Shown here in pieces: positions 36,801 through 44,768 of a stretch of DNA of 64,000 nucleotides. Source of the stretch: Methanospirillum purgamenti (lineage in GTDB: Archaea > Halobacteriota > Methanomicrobia > Methanomicrobiales > Methanospirillaceae); NCBI RefSeq assembly GCF_018502485.1, contig NZ_CP075546.1. One strand, 5' to 3'. The position numbers were made by a program, and so were the translations under genes. Position 1 is the first letter of the stretch. Each line of letters opens with the position of its first letter. The notes below the pieces were generated by a model, which saw only the letters and a program-made list of their open reading frames with translations, was not told the DNA's origin and did no database searches.

Positions 36801-37461
36801 TTGGCTTTGGGACTTTGGTGATGGTGAAATCACAACAACTCGTGAACCGGTACATTATTTTGCTGAAGTTGGTAACTACACGGTTACTCTGACCGCCTAC
36901 AATGCTGCCGCGACTGATGGAGTAAATAAGACAAAAGAGCATTATATTGAAGTTACCACAAATCCCATAGCAGGATTTGTTGCAAAATCTAAAGGAGGAA
37001 TCCTTCCTCCAGGAGTTGAGATTGAGTTTGTTGATACGTCTTTGAATACAGAAGGCGTAGCATATGGATGGGTATTTGGAGATGGACCGAAAGGAGCAAT
37101 CTCAAAGAATGCAACTCACATATATGATGGACCTGGAGTCTATCAGGTAACTCACCAGGTAGAAAAGCCCTTTATTGCCAAGGATTATGCATATGAGACT
37201 ATTACCATCCTTCAAAAGCCAGAGGCAGACTTTATCGCCCATCCGGTTTCTGGAAAGGCACCACTCACCGTGCAGTTTGAGGATCGTTCACAAGGATTCC
37301 CGACCTCATGGCTCTGGGACTTTGGAGATACCGTCAAGTCATATGATCAGAATCCAGTTCATATCTATTCAAGCTCAGGTAACTACACCGTCAGTTTGAG
37401 TGTCTTTAGTGATGAAGGAAGTTCGATAAAAACGAAAGACGGATTTATTACCGTCCAGTAA
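33892..37461 (+). CDS. Giant secreted PEGA / repeat / PKD surface protein
   Basis: A 1189-residue protein with a signal peptide (IIPFIALACVLMLLVTGSMAA). Domains in order: two or three PEGA domains (residues about 30-205; GVIYVDSNPDGAEIY, GAIHIDTQPPGANLV); a large unassigned beta-rich part (to about 480); several repeats of the type GGxIxPxG...F.I......V.VDG.S.G...Y.F.N.T.DH.I.A.F (about 480-940); and three PKD domains (DWLWDFGDGEITTT, YGWVFGDGPKGA, SWLWDFGDTVKSY). Two of the repeats carry a Cys pair (SQCFNI and QYCFNN; TQCFNI and KYCFTN), probably disulphides. No membrane anchor follows. It is likely a surface or sheath protein paired with the preceding PKD protein. Confidence 0.92.
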   Translation: MGKVQIIPFIALACVLMLLVTGSMAAPSKGVIYVDSNPDGAEIYLTNTSVSPDNLTVHDTAGITPREFFVDPGEYRLFLKKYGYITWWNESFTVAPESYQVFNITLTETNPQYGAIHIDTQPPGANLVLQRFIPNVTSVIYSSTPASVESLPPGTYNFTLTKDGYYPYSNTTVVKAGDVTELYVPLVPIPDSGIVTFKSEPNSARVVVVGGNFSALGSGMEMEIQEYLESYNGTPDEVSAGIKNIVGTETIPPIKFVYGLVGTTPFDMELYAGEYVYLYFLDGYSMNEMPRYFNVSAGEKKTIVETLIPDQEFVQVFFETNVDEEGGANVAVEGDELGTTPCWVSLPSHQIVSVTFDQMPLYAKKVVTVDTTLFEGRPSKWGEIIQLELMTYYLTASDDDHSTINPSGVIAVTAGNTQEFNLSGELPAWLVGNLTVHRDGYDPIVYPYNQPSAVYQHTKILQNATLSLTSVKKKVAVNATAGKGGSVNYPGITLYDFETPSNQYNFTANDGYVFKELWVDGEQKFNDKWDFPASQMIHNHTLLGLFRPTHVLITPVATTGGSILDGTSEATPYWIEYLGCTHQHEVVADPGYRFTYANFTSTDAQQLLSSESDKIYIGSVCDIDKNTTITAHFEPLNYTVNSRSADETKGIIVPALTNYTAGFGETLSFKSNPFAGYQLSEITDNGISKGAENPYNITVNEDHDIVAHFQSDVLTIEAVAGEGGIIEPEGSVNVTFGDSQCFNITANANYYISSVVIDGEDTGNQTSPYQYCFNNMTTDHNISAYFTQYAYTITPSAGVGGTISPSTPQLVPIGDSATFTITPSGCYTIKDVQVDGESKGALSTYTFVNVTEDHTIHADFQIKTYEILVNQSEGGMIDPAGDDGVVTVNCGSTQCFNITPDEGNVVYDVIVDNNSVGVYNKYCFTNITDNHTLEAVFVIPPEPDFEADRTRVPPKYPVSFKDFTRNNPTDWLWDFGDGEITTTREPVHYFAEVGNYTVTLTAYNAAATDGVNKTKEHYIEVTTNPIAGFVAKSKGGILPPGVEIEFVDTSLNTEGVAYGWVFGDGPKGAISKNATHIYDGPGVYQVTHQVEKPFIAKDYAYETITILQKPEADFIAHPVSGKAPLTVQFEDRSQGFPTSWLWDFGDTVKSYDQNPVHIYSSSGNYTVSLSVFSDEGSSIKTKDGFITVQ

Positions 37462-37472
37462 TTTTTTCGTCC

Positions 37473-39401
37473 CTATTCCATTTCTTTTCTTAAAACAGCT
37501 AACTGATCACGTAGTCGTATTGCTTCTTCAAAGTCAAGTCGCTGGGCTGCAGATTTCATCTGTGATTCCAGATTAATAATAAGATTTGGCAGAGCAGACT
37601 TTGGAACCTTCTTCTTCTTTCCGAGATCGATCTCCTGATCACGAACCGGTTTTTGAATGGTCTTTGGGGTGATGCCGTGTGATGTATTGTATTCAATTTG
37701 AAGTGCCCGTCTTCGCTCCGTCTCATCCATGGCCTTCTGCATGGAGCCGGTAATCGTATCGGCATACAATACTACAAAAGCATCTGAGTTTCGAGCAGCA
37801 CGACCGATAATCTGGATATGGCTTCGTGCATCACGAAGGAACCCTTCCTTGTCAGCATCCAGTATACCGATAAACCCGACTTCAGGAATATCTAGCCCTT
37901 CCCGAAGCAGGTTAATACCGACCAGAACATCAAAGGTCCCGAGCCGGAGTTCTCTGATGATCTCAGTTCGTTCAAGGGTATCAATATCTGAGTGGAGATA
38001 GCGGGTTTTTACTCCATGAGACAGGAGATATTCAGTAAGTTCCTCTGCAAGCCGCTTGGTGAGGGTTGTTATGAGGATTCGATCTCCCCGTTCGATGGTT
38101 CTTTGTATCTCGAATTTTATATTCTCCATCTGCCCCTGGATTGGCCTGACCTCTACAACCGGATCAACAAGGCCGGTTGGTCTGATGATCTGTTCGACGA
38201 TCTGGTTTGAGTGGTCAAGTTCATAATCACCAGGCGTTGCAGATACACAGATGACATTCTTCAGGTATTGTTCGAACTCGAAAAACCGGAGTGGCCGGTT
38301 ATCAAATGCAGATGGAAGCCGGAAACCATACTCAACAAGAGGAGTTTTTCTTGACCGGTCACCATTGAACATCGCCCTGACCTGGGGAAGTGTCTGGTGA
38401 CTTTCATCGATGAACATTAAAAACCGTTCAGGAAAATAGTCTAAAAGGCAGTATGGTTTTTCTCCAGGTTTCCTTCCGTCAAAGAATCGTGAATAGTTTT
38501 CAATCCCTTTGCATGATCCAGTCTCTCGGATCATCTCGATATCATAGGTAGTCCTCTGACGAAGCCGGTGTGATTCAAGCATCCCCAGATGGGGAAGTCT
38601 ATCGTTCAGTTCCTTTTCTATCTCGATGAGTGCCTGCTCTTTTTGCGCTTCATCAATGACATAGTGACTGGCCGGATACACATAGATATGTCTGAGTCGT
38701 TCGACCGGGTTTCCTGTTGTCCTGTTTATCTCGGTGATTCTTTCTACTTGGTCTCCGAAGAGTTCAATCCTGATGATATTGTTATAATAACTGGGGACCA
38801 GGTCGATAATGTCCCCTTTTACCCTGAACCGACCTGGGATGATCTCTATCTCATTCCTCTCGTACAGGTTGTCAACCAGGCGGCTGATGATCTCCCGCCT
38901 GCTCATCTTCTGCCCGACACCCAGGTCAAAACCCATTCGTTTGTAGGTATCAGGCTTACCAAGACCGTAGATACAGGATACTGATGCTATAACAATCACA
39001 TCATTTCGGCTCAGGAGTGATGCAGTTGCAGAGAGCCGCATCATTTCAATCTTTGGGTTTATCTGGGCATCCTTCTCAATATACTGGTCTTTTTTTGCGA
39101 TATACGATTCTGGCTGGTAATAATCATAGTATGAAACAAAATATTCAACCCGGTTATTTGGGAAAAAATCGCGGAATTCGTGGTACAACTGGGCTGCCAG
39201 GGTTTTATTATGGGCGATAACCAGAGTCGGAATTTGGAGTTGCTCGATGACATTAGCCATCGTGAATGTCTTACCAGAACCGGTTACTCCAAGTAATGTC
39301 TGAAATGAAGATCCGGTCCGGTAACCTTCTACTAACTCTGCGATAGCATCCGGTTGTGATCCGGTGGGTTTAAAATCTGATACCAGTTGAAATTGTGTCA
39401 T
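37473..39401 (-). CDS. uvrB: Excinuclease ABC subunit B
   Basis: A 642-residue nucleotide-excision-repair helicase that receives damaged DNA from UvrA and recruits UvrC. Walker A is GVTGSGKTFT, the beta-hairpin region is SYYDYYQPESYI, the DEAD-type box is FIDESHQT, and motif VI is QIIGRAARN. The C-terminal UVR domain (LESQMKSAAQRLDFEEAIRLRD) binds UvrC. It is the last gene of uvrA-uvrC-uvrB and overlaps uvrC by 4 bp. The whole set is of bacterial type, acquired by methanogens. Confidence 0.98.
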   Translation of the reverse strand: MTQFQLVSDFKPTGSQPDAIAELVEGYRTGSSFQTLLGVTGSGKTFTMANVIEQLQIPTLVIAHNKTLAAQLYHEFRDFFPNNRVEYFVSYYDYYQPESYIAKKDQYIEKDAQINPKIEMMRLSATASLLSRNDVIVIASVSCIYGLGKPDTYKRMGFDLGVGQKMSRREIISRLVDNLYERNEIEIIPGRFRVKGDIIDLVPSYYNNIIRIELFGDQVERITEINRTTGNPVERLRHIYVYPASHYVIDEAQKEQALIEIEKELNDRLPHLGMLESHRLRQRTTYDIEMIRETGSCKGIENYSRFFDGRKPGEKPYCLLDYFPERFLMFIDESHQTLPQVRAMFNGDRSRKTPLVEYGFRLPSAFDNRPLRFFEFEQYLKNVICVSATPGDYELDHSNQIVEQIIRPTGLVDPVVEVRPIQGQMENIKFEIQRTIERGDRILITTLTKRLAEELTEYLLSHGVKTRYLHSDIDTLERTEIIRELRLGTFDVLVGINLLREGLDIPEVGFIGILDADKEGFLRDARSHIQIIGRAARNSDAFVVLYADTITGSMQKAMDETERRRALQIEYNTSHGITPKTIQKPVRDQEIDLGKKKKVPKSALPNLIINLESQMKSAAQRLDFEEAIRLRDQLAVLRKEME

Positions 39402-40957
39402 TCCTTCATGCTCTTTTGTCTGAGTTTTTTCTGGTATGTAATGGCAAACCGGTGTGCCTCATCCCTGATCTCCTGGATGAGGAGTGAAGCCGGGCTTTTC
39501 TTTTGCATTGAGAGGGGCGTATTTCTCCCGGGAATGAAAATCTCCTCTTCACGTTTTGCGATGGATATAATTGGTATCGGAAGGGAGAGTTCTTCAAGGA
39601 TAGTATGTGCAGATTTTAACTGTCCTGGTCCTCCATCCACAACAATAAGATCAGGCATCGGGCTGTTCTCGCGAAGGAGCCGGGAATATCGCCGTTTCAC
39701 CACTTCAGCCATCGCAGCATAATCATCAGAAGGACCTGCTGTTTTTATTTTATAACGTCTATAATTTCTTTTGTCAGGCCTTCCTTCCCTGAAAGAGACC
39801 ATAGATGCAACAGTTCCGGTGCCCATGAGATGGGAGATGTCAAAACACTCAATGACTTCAGGCGGAGGATCCATGTACAGCGCTTCACCTAGTTCAGCAA
39901 GTCTCATCTTTCCGGTGAAGAAGGAGACTTCCAGATTTTTATATGCTAGATCAAGAAGATGTTTTTTTTCACCCTGTTTAGGTATGGTAAGTGTTACGTG
40001 AGTTTTTCTGAGATGGGTCAGGTATTCCTCCATCCCTGATCCGGGAGGTGAGGGGAGTATCAACTCGTTCGGTGGTTTGGTTGATGAGTAATACTGGAGA
40101 ATAAATTCATCAAGAAAGTCTTCTGTTTCCGGGAATACATACTCTTCTTTACTTGTCAGTGACCCTCGTTCAACATGAAAGAGTATGAGATATACGGTAT
40201 CTCCGGAAACGAGATAATTCACAATGTGCTCATCAGATTTTTTTTGTCGCTGAACATATTGTCGTTCTGACAAGTTCTCAATCGCTGCAATCCGGTCTCT
40301 GGTAACAAGTGCTTTTTCATACTCTTCAGATGCGGCAAAAGTTTCCATCTCTTTTTGGAGATCAGTGATGAGATCCTGATTCTTACCTTTCAGGAGATAA
40401 TCTGCACTCTTCACCAGATATTGATACTCTGGTTCTGATATTTTTCCGGTACATGGTGCGGCACAGGTTCCGAGATGGGATCGGAGGCATGCCCGTTTTG
40501 TCATCTTTTTACATGTCCGGAGATGAAAAGTCTGTTTGATAAATTTCAGGATTTGATCCCGTTCTGCAGCAGAGACGAAGGGCCCGTAGAGGGTTCCGTT
40601 TTTCTTACTTGTTTTGTCCCTGGCAATACCGATTCGGGGGAAGGGATCATTGGATATCTGGATAAATGCGTAACTTTTCGCATCTTTCAGGTCGATATTA
40701 AACTTTGGCTGATATTTTTTTATCAGGTTATTTTCAAGAATCAGGGCTTCGACTTCAGATGAGGTTACAATGACATCGATGTCCTTGATGAGGGAGACGA
40801 GAATATCAATACGGGGAGTTATACTTTTTTTCTGAAAGTAACTTGATACCCGCTTCTTCAGGTTTTTCGCTTTTCCGACGTACAGGATGGTACCTGTTTC
40901 ATCCTTAAACTGGTAACATCCCGGTTCTTCCGGTATAGTGGTAAGATCAATACTCAC
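39398..40957 (-). CDS. uvrC: Excinuclease ABC subunit C, short form
   Basis: A 519-residue dual nuclease. The N-terminal GIY-YIG domain reads CYQFKDETGTILYVGKAKNLKKRV. A Cys cluster region and the UVR motif (LQKEMETFAASEEYEKAL) follow, then the RNase H-like domain with FDISHLMGTGTVASMV and LIVVDGGPGQL. The protein ends about ten residues after RDEAHRFAITY and so lacks the tandem helix-hairpin-helix DNA-binding tail of most bacterial UvrC proteins (about 600 residues). It lies 22 bp after uvrA and overlaps uvrB by 4 bp. Confidence 0.97.
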   Translation of the reverse strand: MSIDLTTIPEEPGCYQFKDETGTILYVGKAKNLKKRVSSYFQKKSITPRIDILVSLIKDIDVIVTSSEVEALILENNLIKKYQPKFNIDLKDAKSYAFIQISNDPFPRIGIARDKTSKKNGTLYGPFVSAAERDQILKFIKQTFHLRTCKKMTKRACLRSHLGTCAAPCTGKISEPEYQYLVKSADYLLKGKNQDLITDLQKEMETFAASEEYEKALVTRDRIAAIENLSERQYVQRQKKSDEHIVNYLVSGDTVYLILFHVERGSLTSKEEYVFPETEDFLDEFILQYYSSTKPPNELILPSPPGSGMEEYLTHLRKTHVTLTIPKQGEKKHLLDLAYKNLEVSFFTGKMRLAELGEALYMDPPPEVIECFDISHLMGTGTVASMVSFREGRPDKRNYRRYKIKTAGPSDDYAAMAEVVKRRYSRLLRENSPMPDLIVVDGGPGQLKSAHTILEELSLPIPIISIAKREEEIFIPGRNTPLSMQKKSPASLLIQEIRDEAHRFAITYQKKLRQKSMKE

Positions 40958-40979
40958 CGTGTATCATCCATCTGTCTGA

Positions 40980-43832
40980 TCAGGCTTTTTTCTTTTTTGG
41001 TGCTCGTTTCTTTGTCATATCCAGAGGTGATGGAGGAAGGAGTTTGGCCAGAAACATGCCGGTATAACTGGCAGGGTTACCTGCTACCTCTTCTGGTGTC
41101 CCGGTAGCGATGATCTCTCCTCCGGCATCTCCTCCTTCAGGCCCCAGATCGATGATATGATCTGCTGATTTGATAACATCGAGGTTATGCTCAATAACAA
41201 TTACCGTGTTTCCTTTGGCAACAAGTTCTGAAAAGACCTGGATGAGTTTTCTAACATCATGAAAATGCAGTCCGGTTGTCGGTTCGTCAAGCAGATAGAC
41301 TGTCTGCCCGGTTGCCCGTTTTGAAAGTTCCCTGGTGAGCTTGATTCGCTGCGCTTCACCACCAGATAGTGTTGTTGCACTTTGTCCAAGCTTGATGTAT
41401 CCAAGTCCTACGTCCACAAGTGTCTGCAATTTGTTTCTGATCTTCGGGATGGCTGAGAAGATTTCAATTGCTTCATCTACGCTCATTGCGAGGACGTCAG
41501 CAATGGATTTGTCTTTATATTTTACCTCAAGGGTCTCACGGTTATATCTGGTTCCTTTACACTCTTCACATTCAATGTAAACATCTGGTAGAAAGCTCAT
41601 CTCGATTTTTATCAGTCCGTCTCCCTGACATGCTTCACATCTGCCTCCCTTGACATTAAATGAGAACCGTCCGGATTTGTATCCTCTCATCTTTGCTTCT
41701 TTAGTTTCGGCGAAGATATTCCGAATCTCATCAAAGACCTTGGTATACGTTGCCGGGTTTGACCGGGGAGTTCTGCCGATGGGTGACTGGTCAATGACGA
41801 TGACCTTGTCGATTGGATCGTCACAGATCACTGAAGCATGTTTCCCTGCTTCAACTCTGGAATGATACACCATCTTTTGCAGAGCCGGATACAAGGTATC
41901 ATAAATAAGAGATGATTTACCAGATCCCGAAACACCGGTGATGAGGGTTAAGGTCCCCATCGGAATTTTTGCGGTTACGTTTTTCAGGTTATTTTCCTGA
42001 CACCCGGTGATGGATATGAACCGGTCATGAGTCCTCCTCTTTTCCGGGATTTCTATCTGCATCCGTCCGGAGAGGTAGGCACCAGTAAGGGATCGTTCAT
42101 TCTGTTCGATCTCCTCTGGTGTCCCTTCTGCAATGATCTCACCACCATTGAGCCCGGCTCCGGGTCCCATATCAATAACCCAGTCAGCAGCCCGAATGGT
42201 GTCTTCATCATGTTCGACTACAATCAGAGTGTTTCCAAGATCCCGGAGCTGCCTGAGGGTGTCAATAAGCCGGTTATTATCCCGCTGATGCAGTCCGATG
42301 GATGGTTCATCGAGAACATAGAGCACCCCCATGAGATTGGCACCAATCTGGGTCGCAAGACGTATCCGCTGAGCTTCGCCACCGGAGAGAGTACCTGCAC
42401 TTCGTGACAGGGTCAGGTATCCAAGACCCACCCGTTCGAGGAAGGTAAGTCTAGCCAGTATCTCTTTGAGTATCTGCCTTGCAATCTCAGTCTCTTTCTC
42501 AGAAAGGTCCAGATTGTTAAAGAATGCAATACTTGCAGTAATGGAGAGATCAGTCAGATCAATGATGGATTTGTCTTTTATTCTGACCGCGAGAATTTTA
42601 TCCTTCAGTCTCTTTCCTTTGCATGCCTGACAGGGGGTTATCCTCATGAATTTTTCAAGTTCACGTTTCCGGTATTCTGAATTGGTTTGACTATACAGGC
42701 GTTCTGCCTGGGGGAGCAGCCCTTCCCATGTTCCTTTATGTGACCACTCTCCTTCACCCTGCTTGTAGCTCATATGGAATGATATCTTCTCATTGGATCC
42801 GTACATCAGGGCGTTGAATTGTTTTTCGTTCAGATCTTTTATGGGAGTGTTGACTGAAAATCCAAAATGTTTCGCAACGGCTCCGACAAATTGGGAACGA
42901 TATCCGTCAAGAAAATTCCGGTACGTTGCAATAGCACCTTCAGCTATTGATTTCTCCTTTTCCGGTATGATGAGTTCAGGATCAAAGTCCATCCTGATCC
43001 CAAGACCCTTACAGTCCGGACAGGCACCAAAGGGGCTGTTAAACGAGAACATCCGAGGCTGGAGTTCTTCAAAGGTTATCCCACAAACCGGACAGGCCAT
43101 TTTGGATGAATACGTCCGGTCTGACCCGTCTTCACAGGTGATGATAATAAGTCCCTCGGATCGGGCAGCTGCCTGTTCACATGCTTCGACAAGTCGGGAG
43201 TGATCTGATACATCGAGTCGGTCGATGACAAGATCAATGTCATGCATCTTGTACCGTTCAAGAGTGATCTCATCATCAGTCCGGTATATCTCGCCATTCA
43301 CCCGGACTCTGGCAAATCCTTCTTTGTTCAGATCCTTGAAGAGCTGCTGGTAAGTTCCTTTCTTTTTCCTGATGAGGGGTGCGAGGATCGTTATCTGCCC
43401 GGTGCATTCTTCTTCAATACGCCCGGCAATCCGCTCCGGTGACTGTCCTATGATGGGAAGGTTATGTTCCGGACAATAGGGGATACCGATTCGTGCATAA
43501 AGCAGCCGAAGATAGTCATAGATCTCAGTAACCGTTCCGACTGTTGACCGGGGGTTTTTCGAGGTCGATTTCTGTTCAATGGATATGGCCGGGGATAGAC
43601 CCTCAATTGCATCCACATCCGGTTTATTCATGAGGCCAAGGAACTGGCGGGCATATGAGGAGAGTGATTCAACATACCGCCTTTGTCCTTCTGCATAGAG
43701 GGTGTCAAATGCGAGGGTGGATTTGCCTGATCCAGACAGGCCGGTAATGACGATAAATTGATCACGGGGGATAGTGACAGAGATGTTTTTCAGGTTATGT
43801 TCCCTGGCACCTTTAATAGTGATATTTTTCAT
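40980..43832 (-). CDS. uvrA: Excinuclease ABC subunit A
   Basis: A 950-residue damage sensor with two ABC-type ATPase modules. The first has Walker A GLSGSGKSTLAFDT and signature LSGGEAQRIRLA; the second has GVSGSGKSSLIYDT and LSGGEAQRIKLT. The three zinc sites are visible as Cys pairs (CPVCG/CPDCKG, CQACKGKR and CEACQGDG/CEECKGTR). The DNA-binding Gly-rich and UvrB-binding segments are present. It is the first gene of the leftward repair operon. Confidence 0.98.
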   Translation of the reverse strand: MKNITIKGAREHNLKNISVTIPRDQFIVITGLSGSGKSTLAFDTLYAEGQRRYVESLSSYARQFLGLMNKPDVDAIEGLSPAISIEQKSTSKNPRSTVGTVTEIYDYLRLLYARIGIPYCPEHNLPIIGQSPERIAGRIEEECTGQITILAPLIRKKKGTYQQLFKDLNKEGFARVRVNGEIYRTDDEITLERYKMHDIDLVIDRLDVSDHSRLVEACEQAAARSEGLIIITCEDGSDRTYSSKMACPVCGITFEELQPRMFSFNSPFGACPDCKGLGIRMDFDPELIIPEKEKSIAEGAIATYRNFLDGYRSQFVGAVAKHFGFSVNTPIKDLNEKQFNALMYGSNEKISFHMSYKQGEGEWSHKGTWEGLLPQAERLYSQTNSEYRKRELEKFMRITPCQACKGKRLKDKILAVRIKDKSIIDLTDLSITASIAFFNNLDLSEKETEIARQILKEILARLTFLERVGLGYLTLSRSAGTLSGGEAQRIRLATQIGANLMGVLYVLDEPSIGLHQRDNNRLIDTLRQLRDLGNTLIVVEHDEDTIRAADWVIDMGPGAGLNGGEIIAEGTPEEIEQNERSLTGAYLSGRMQIEIPEKRRTHDRFISITGCQENNLKNVTAKIPMGTLTLITGVSGSGKSSLIYDTLYPALQKMVYHSRVEAGKHASVICDDPIDKVIVIDQSPIGRTPRSNPATYTKVFDEIRNIFAETKEAKMRGYKSGRFSFNVKGGRCEACQGDGLIKIEMSFLPDVYIECEECKGTRYNRETLEVKYKDKSIADVLAMSVDEAIEIFSAIPKIRNKLQTLVDVGLGYIKLGQSATTLSGGEAQRIKLTRELSKRATGQTVYLLDEPTTGLHFHDVRKLIQVFSELVAKGNTVIVIEHNLDVIKSADHIIDLGPEGGDAGGEIIATGTPEEVAGNPASYTGMFLAKLLPPSPLDMTKKRAPKKKKA

Positions 43833-43905
43833 GATTCGCGTATATAGTGAGAAATTTCAGTATACCGTTCAATAAGAGATAATGACCTGATATTCAGGAG
43901 TGTGT

Positions 43906-43917
43906 TCGTATATATGT
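43906..43917 (-). promoter_or_regulatory. TATA box of the uvr operon
   Basis: On the minus strand CATATATAC (43908-43916) would start transcription near 43885, about 50 nt before the uvrA ATG. A second TATA-like site at about 43849-43855 is too close to the ATG. Confidence 0.35.
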
Positions 43918-43962
43918 TACAATCCGATCACTCAAATGGCTTACCTGTCTCACTAAATGAAA

Positions 43963-43984
43963 AGAACATAGACATATATGTTCT
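43963..43984. repeat. 8-bp inverted repeat upstream of uvrA
   Basis: AGAACATA and TATGTTCT, exact reverse complements separated by 6 bp, lie about 130 bp before uvrA. The symmetry suits a dimeric DNA-binding protein, but its distance from the promoter makes an operator role uncertain. Confidence 0.35.
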
Positions 43985-44049
43985 GATAAATTCTGTTTAA
44001 AACAATACTTTTATGGCATTTTTGAAAAAAGAAGATGATATGCTGTTTG

Positions 44050-44676
44050 TCATTTCTCTTTCGTCATCGCCATAATCTCTTCTTTTAGATGACTAAACTC
44101 CTGCTTTGAAATATCTCCGTCCTTATACATCTTTACGATTTTATCAAGTTCTTGTATTCGTTCCTGAAGATTTGCTTCACGGGGATTTATGGGAGTTTTT
44201 TCATTCTCTTTTGCCTCGATCTGGGGAGTCAGGACTATGAGCAGTGCTCCAAGACCGATGAGAATCCATGCAATAGGTATAGAGAGTTCGGTATTCTGCA
44301 TCATCTGGGTCATAACCGGGTCGATCTGTCCGCCCATTGATGGTGTAAGCCCTCCGGAGAGAAGCATCTGAACCGCATATCCGATTGTGGTCGCAGAATA
44401 TGCATCATATGCCAGAAGAAGGAATGCAAGTCCGCCAGTCAGGTATAAAAATTTGATTTTTTCGGCATATACAAGAAAGCCTGCCGCCAGTGCAAGAACG
44501 ATGTACAGGTATCCTGATGCAGTCGGACAATACAGGCACGTTACTCTTCCGATTACGGGAAGTTCAACGTACATCGCAATCCCACCAATAAACAGAGCTA
44601 TTGCTCCAATGTATCCGATAAGTTTCTGAATGACTCCGGTTGCCCTGGTAATATCTATCTCTTCATTCAGGTTCAT
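44050..44676 (-). CDS. Membrane protein with C-terminal SHOCT domain
   Basis: A 208-residue protein. About four to five membrane helices span residues 18-165 (GYIGAIALFIGGIAMYV, LYIVLALAAGFLVYA, FLYLTGGLAFLLLAY, IAWILIGLGALLIVLT). The C-terminal 35 residues form a SHOCT-type helix pair (IQELDKIVKMYKDGDISKQEFSHLKEEI), thought to mediate oligomer contacts. CLYCP lies between the first two helices. The function is unknown. It is monocistronic and divergent from the pyrophosphatase gene. Confidence 0.85.
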   Translation of the reverse strand: MNLNEEIDITRATGVIQKLIGYIGAIALFIGGIAMYVELPVIGRVTCLYCPTASGYLYIVLALAAGFLVYAEKIKFLYLTGGLAFLLLAYDAYSATTIGYAVQMLLSGGLTPSMGGQIDPVMTQMMQNTELSIPIAWILIGLGALLIVLTPQIEAKENEKTPINPREANLQERIQELDKIVKMYKDGDISKQEFSHLKEEIMAMTKEK

Positions 44677-44768
44677 GATTCTGCCTTGTAAGGAATATTC
44701 ATTCAGGGCAATTTAAAGGATCGGTAATTGATATCTTACCACAGCACGCAATTCTCTGCATACATCTT

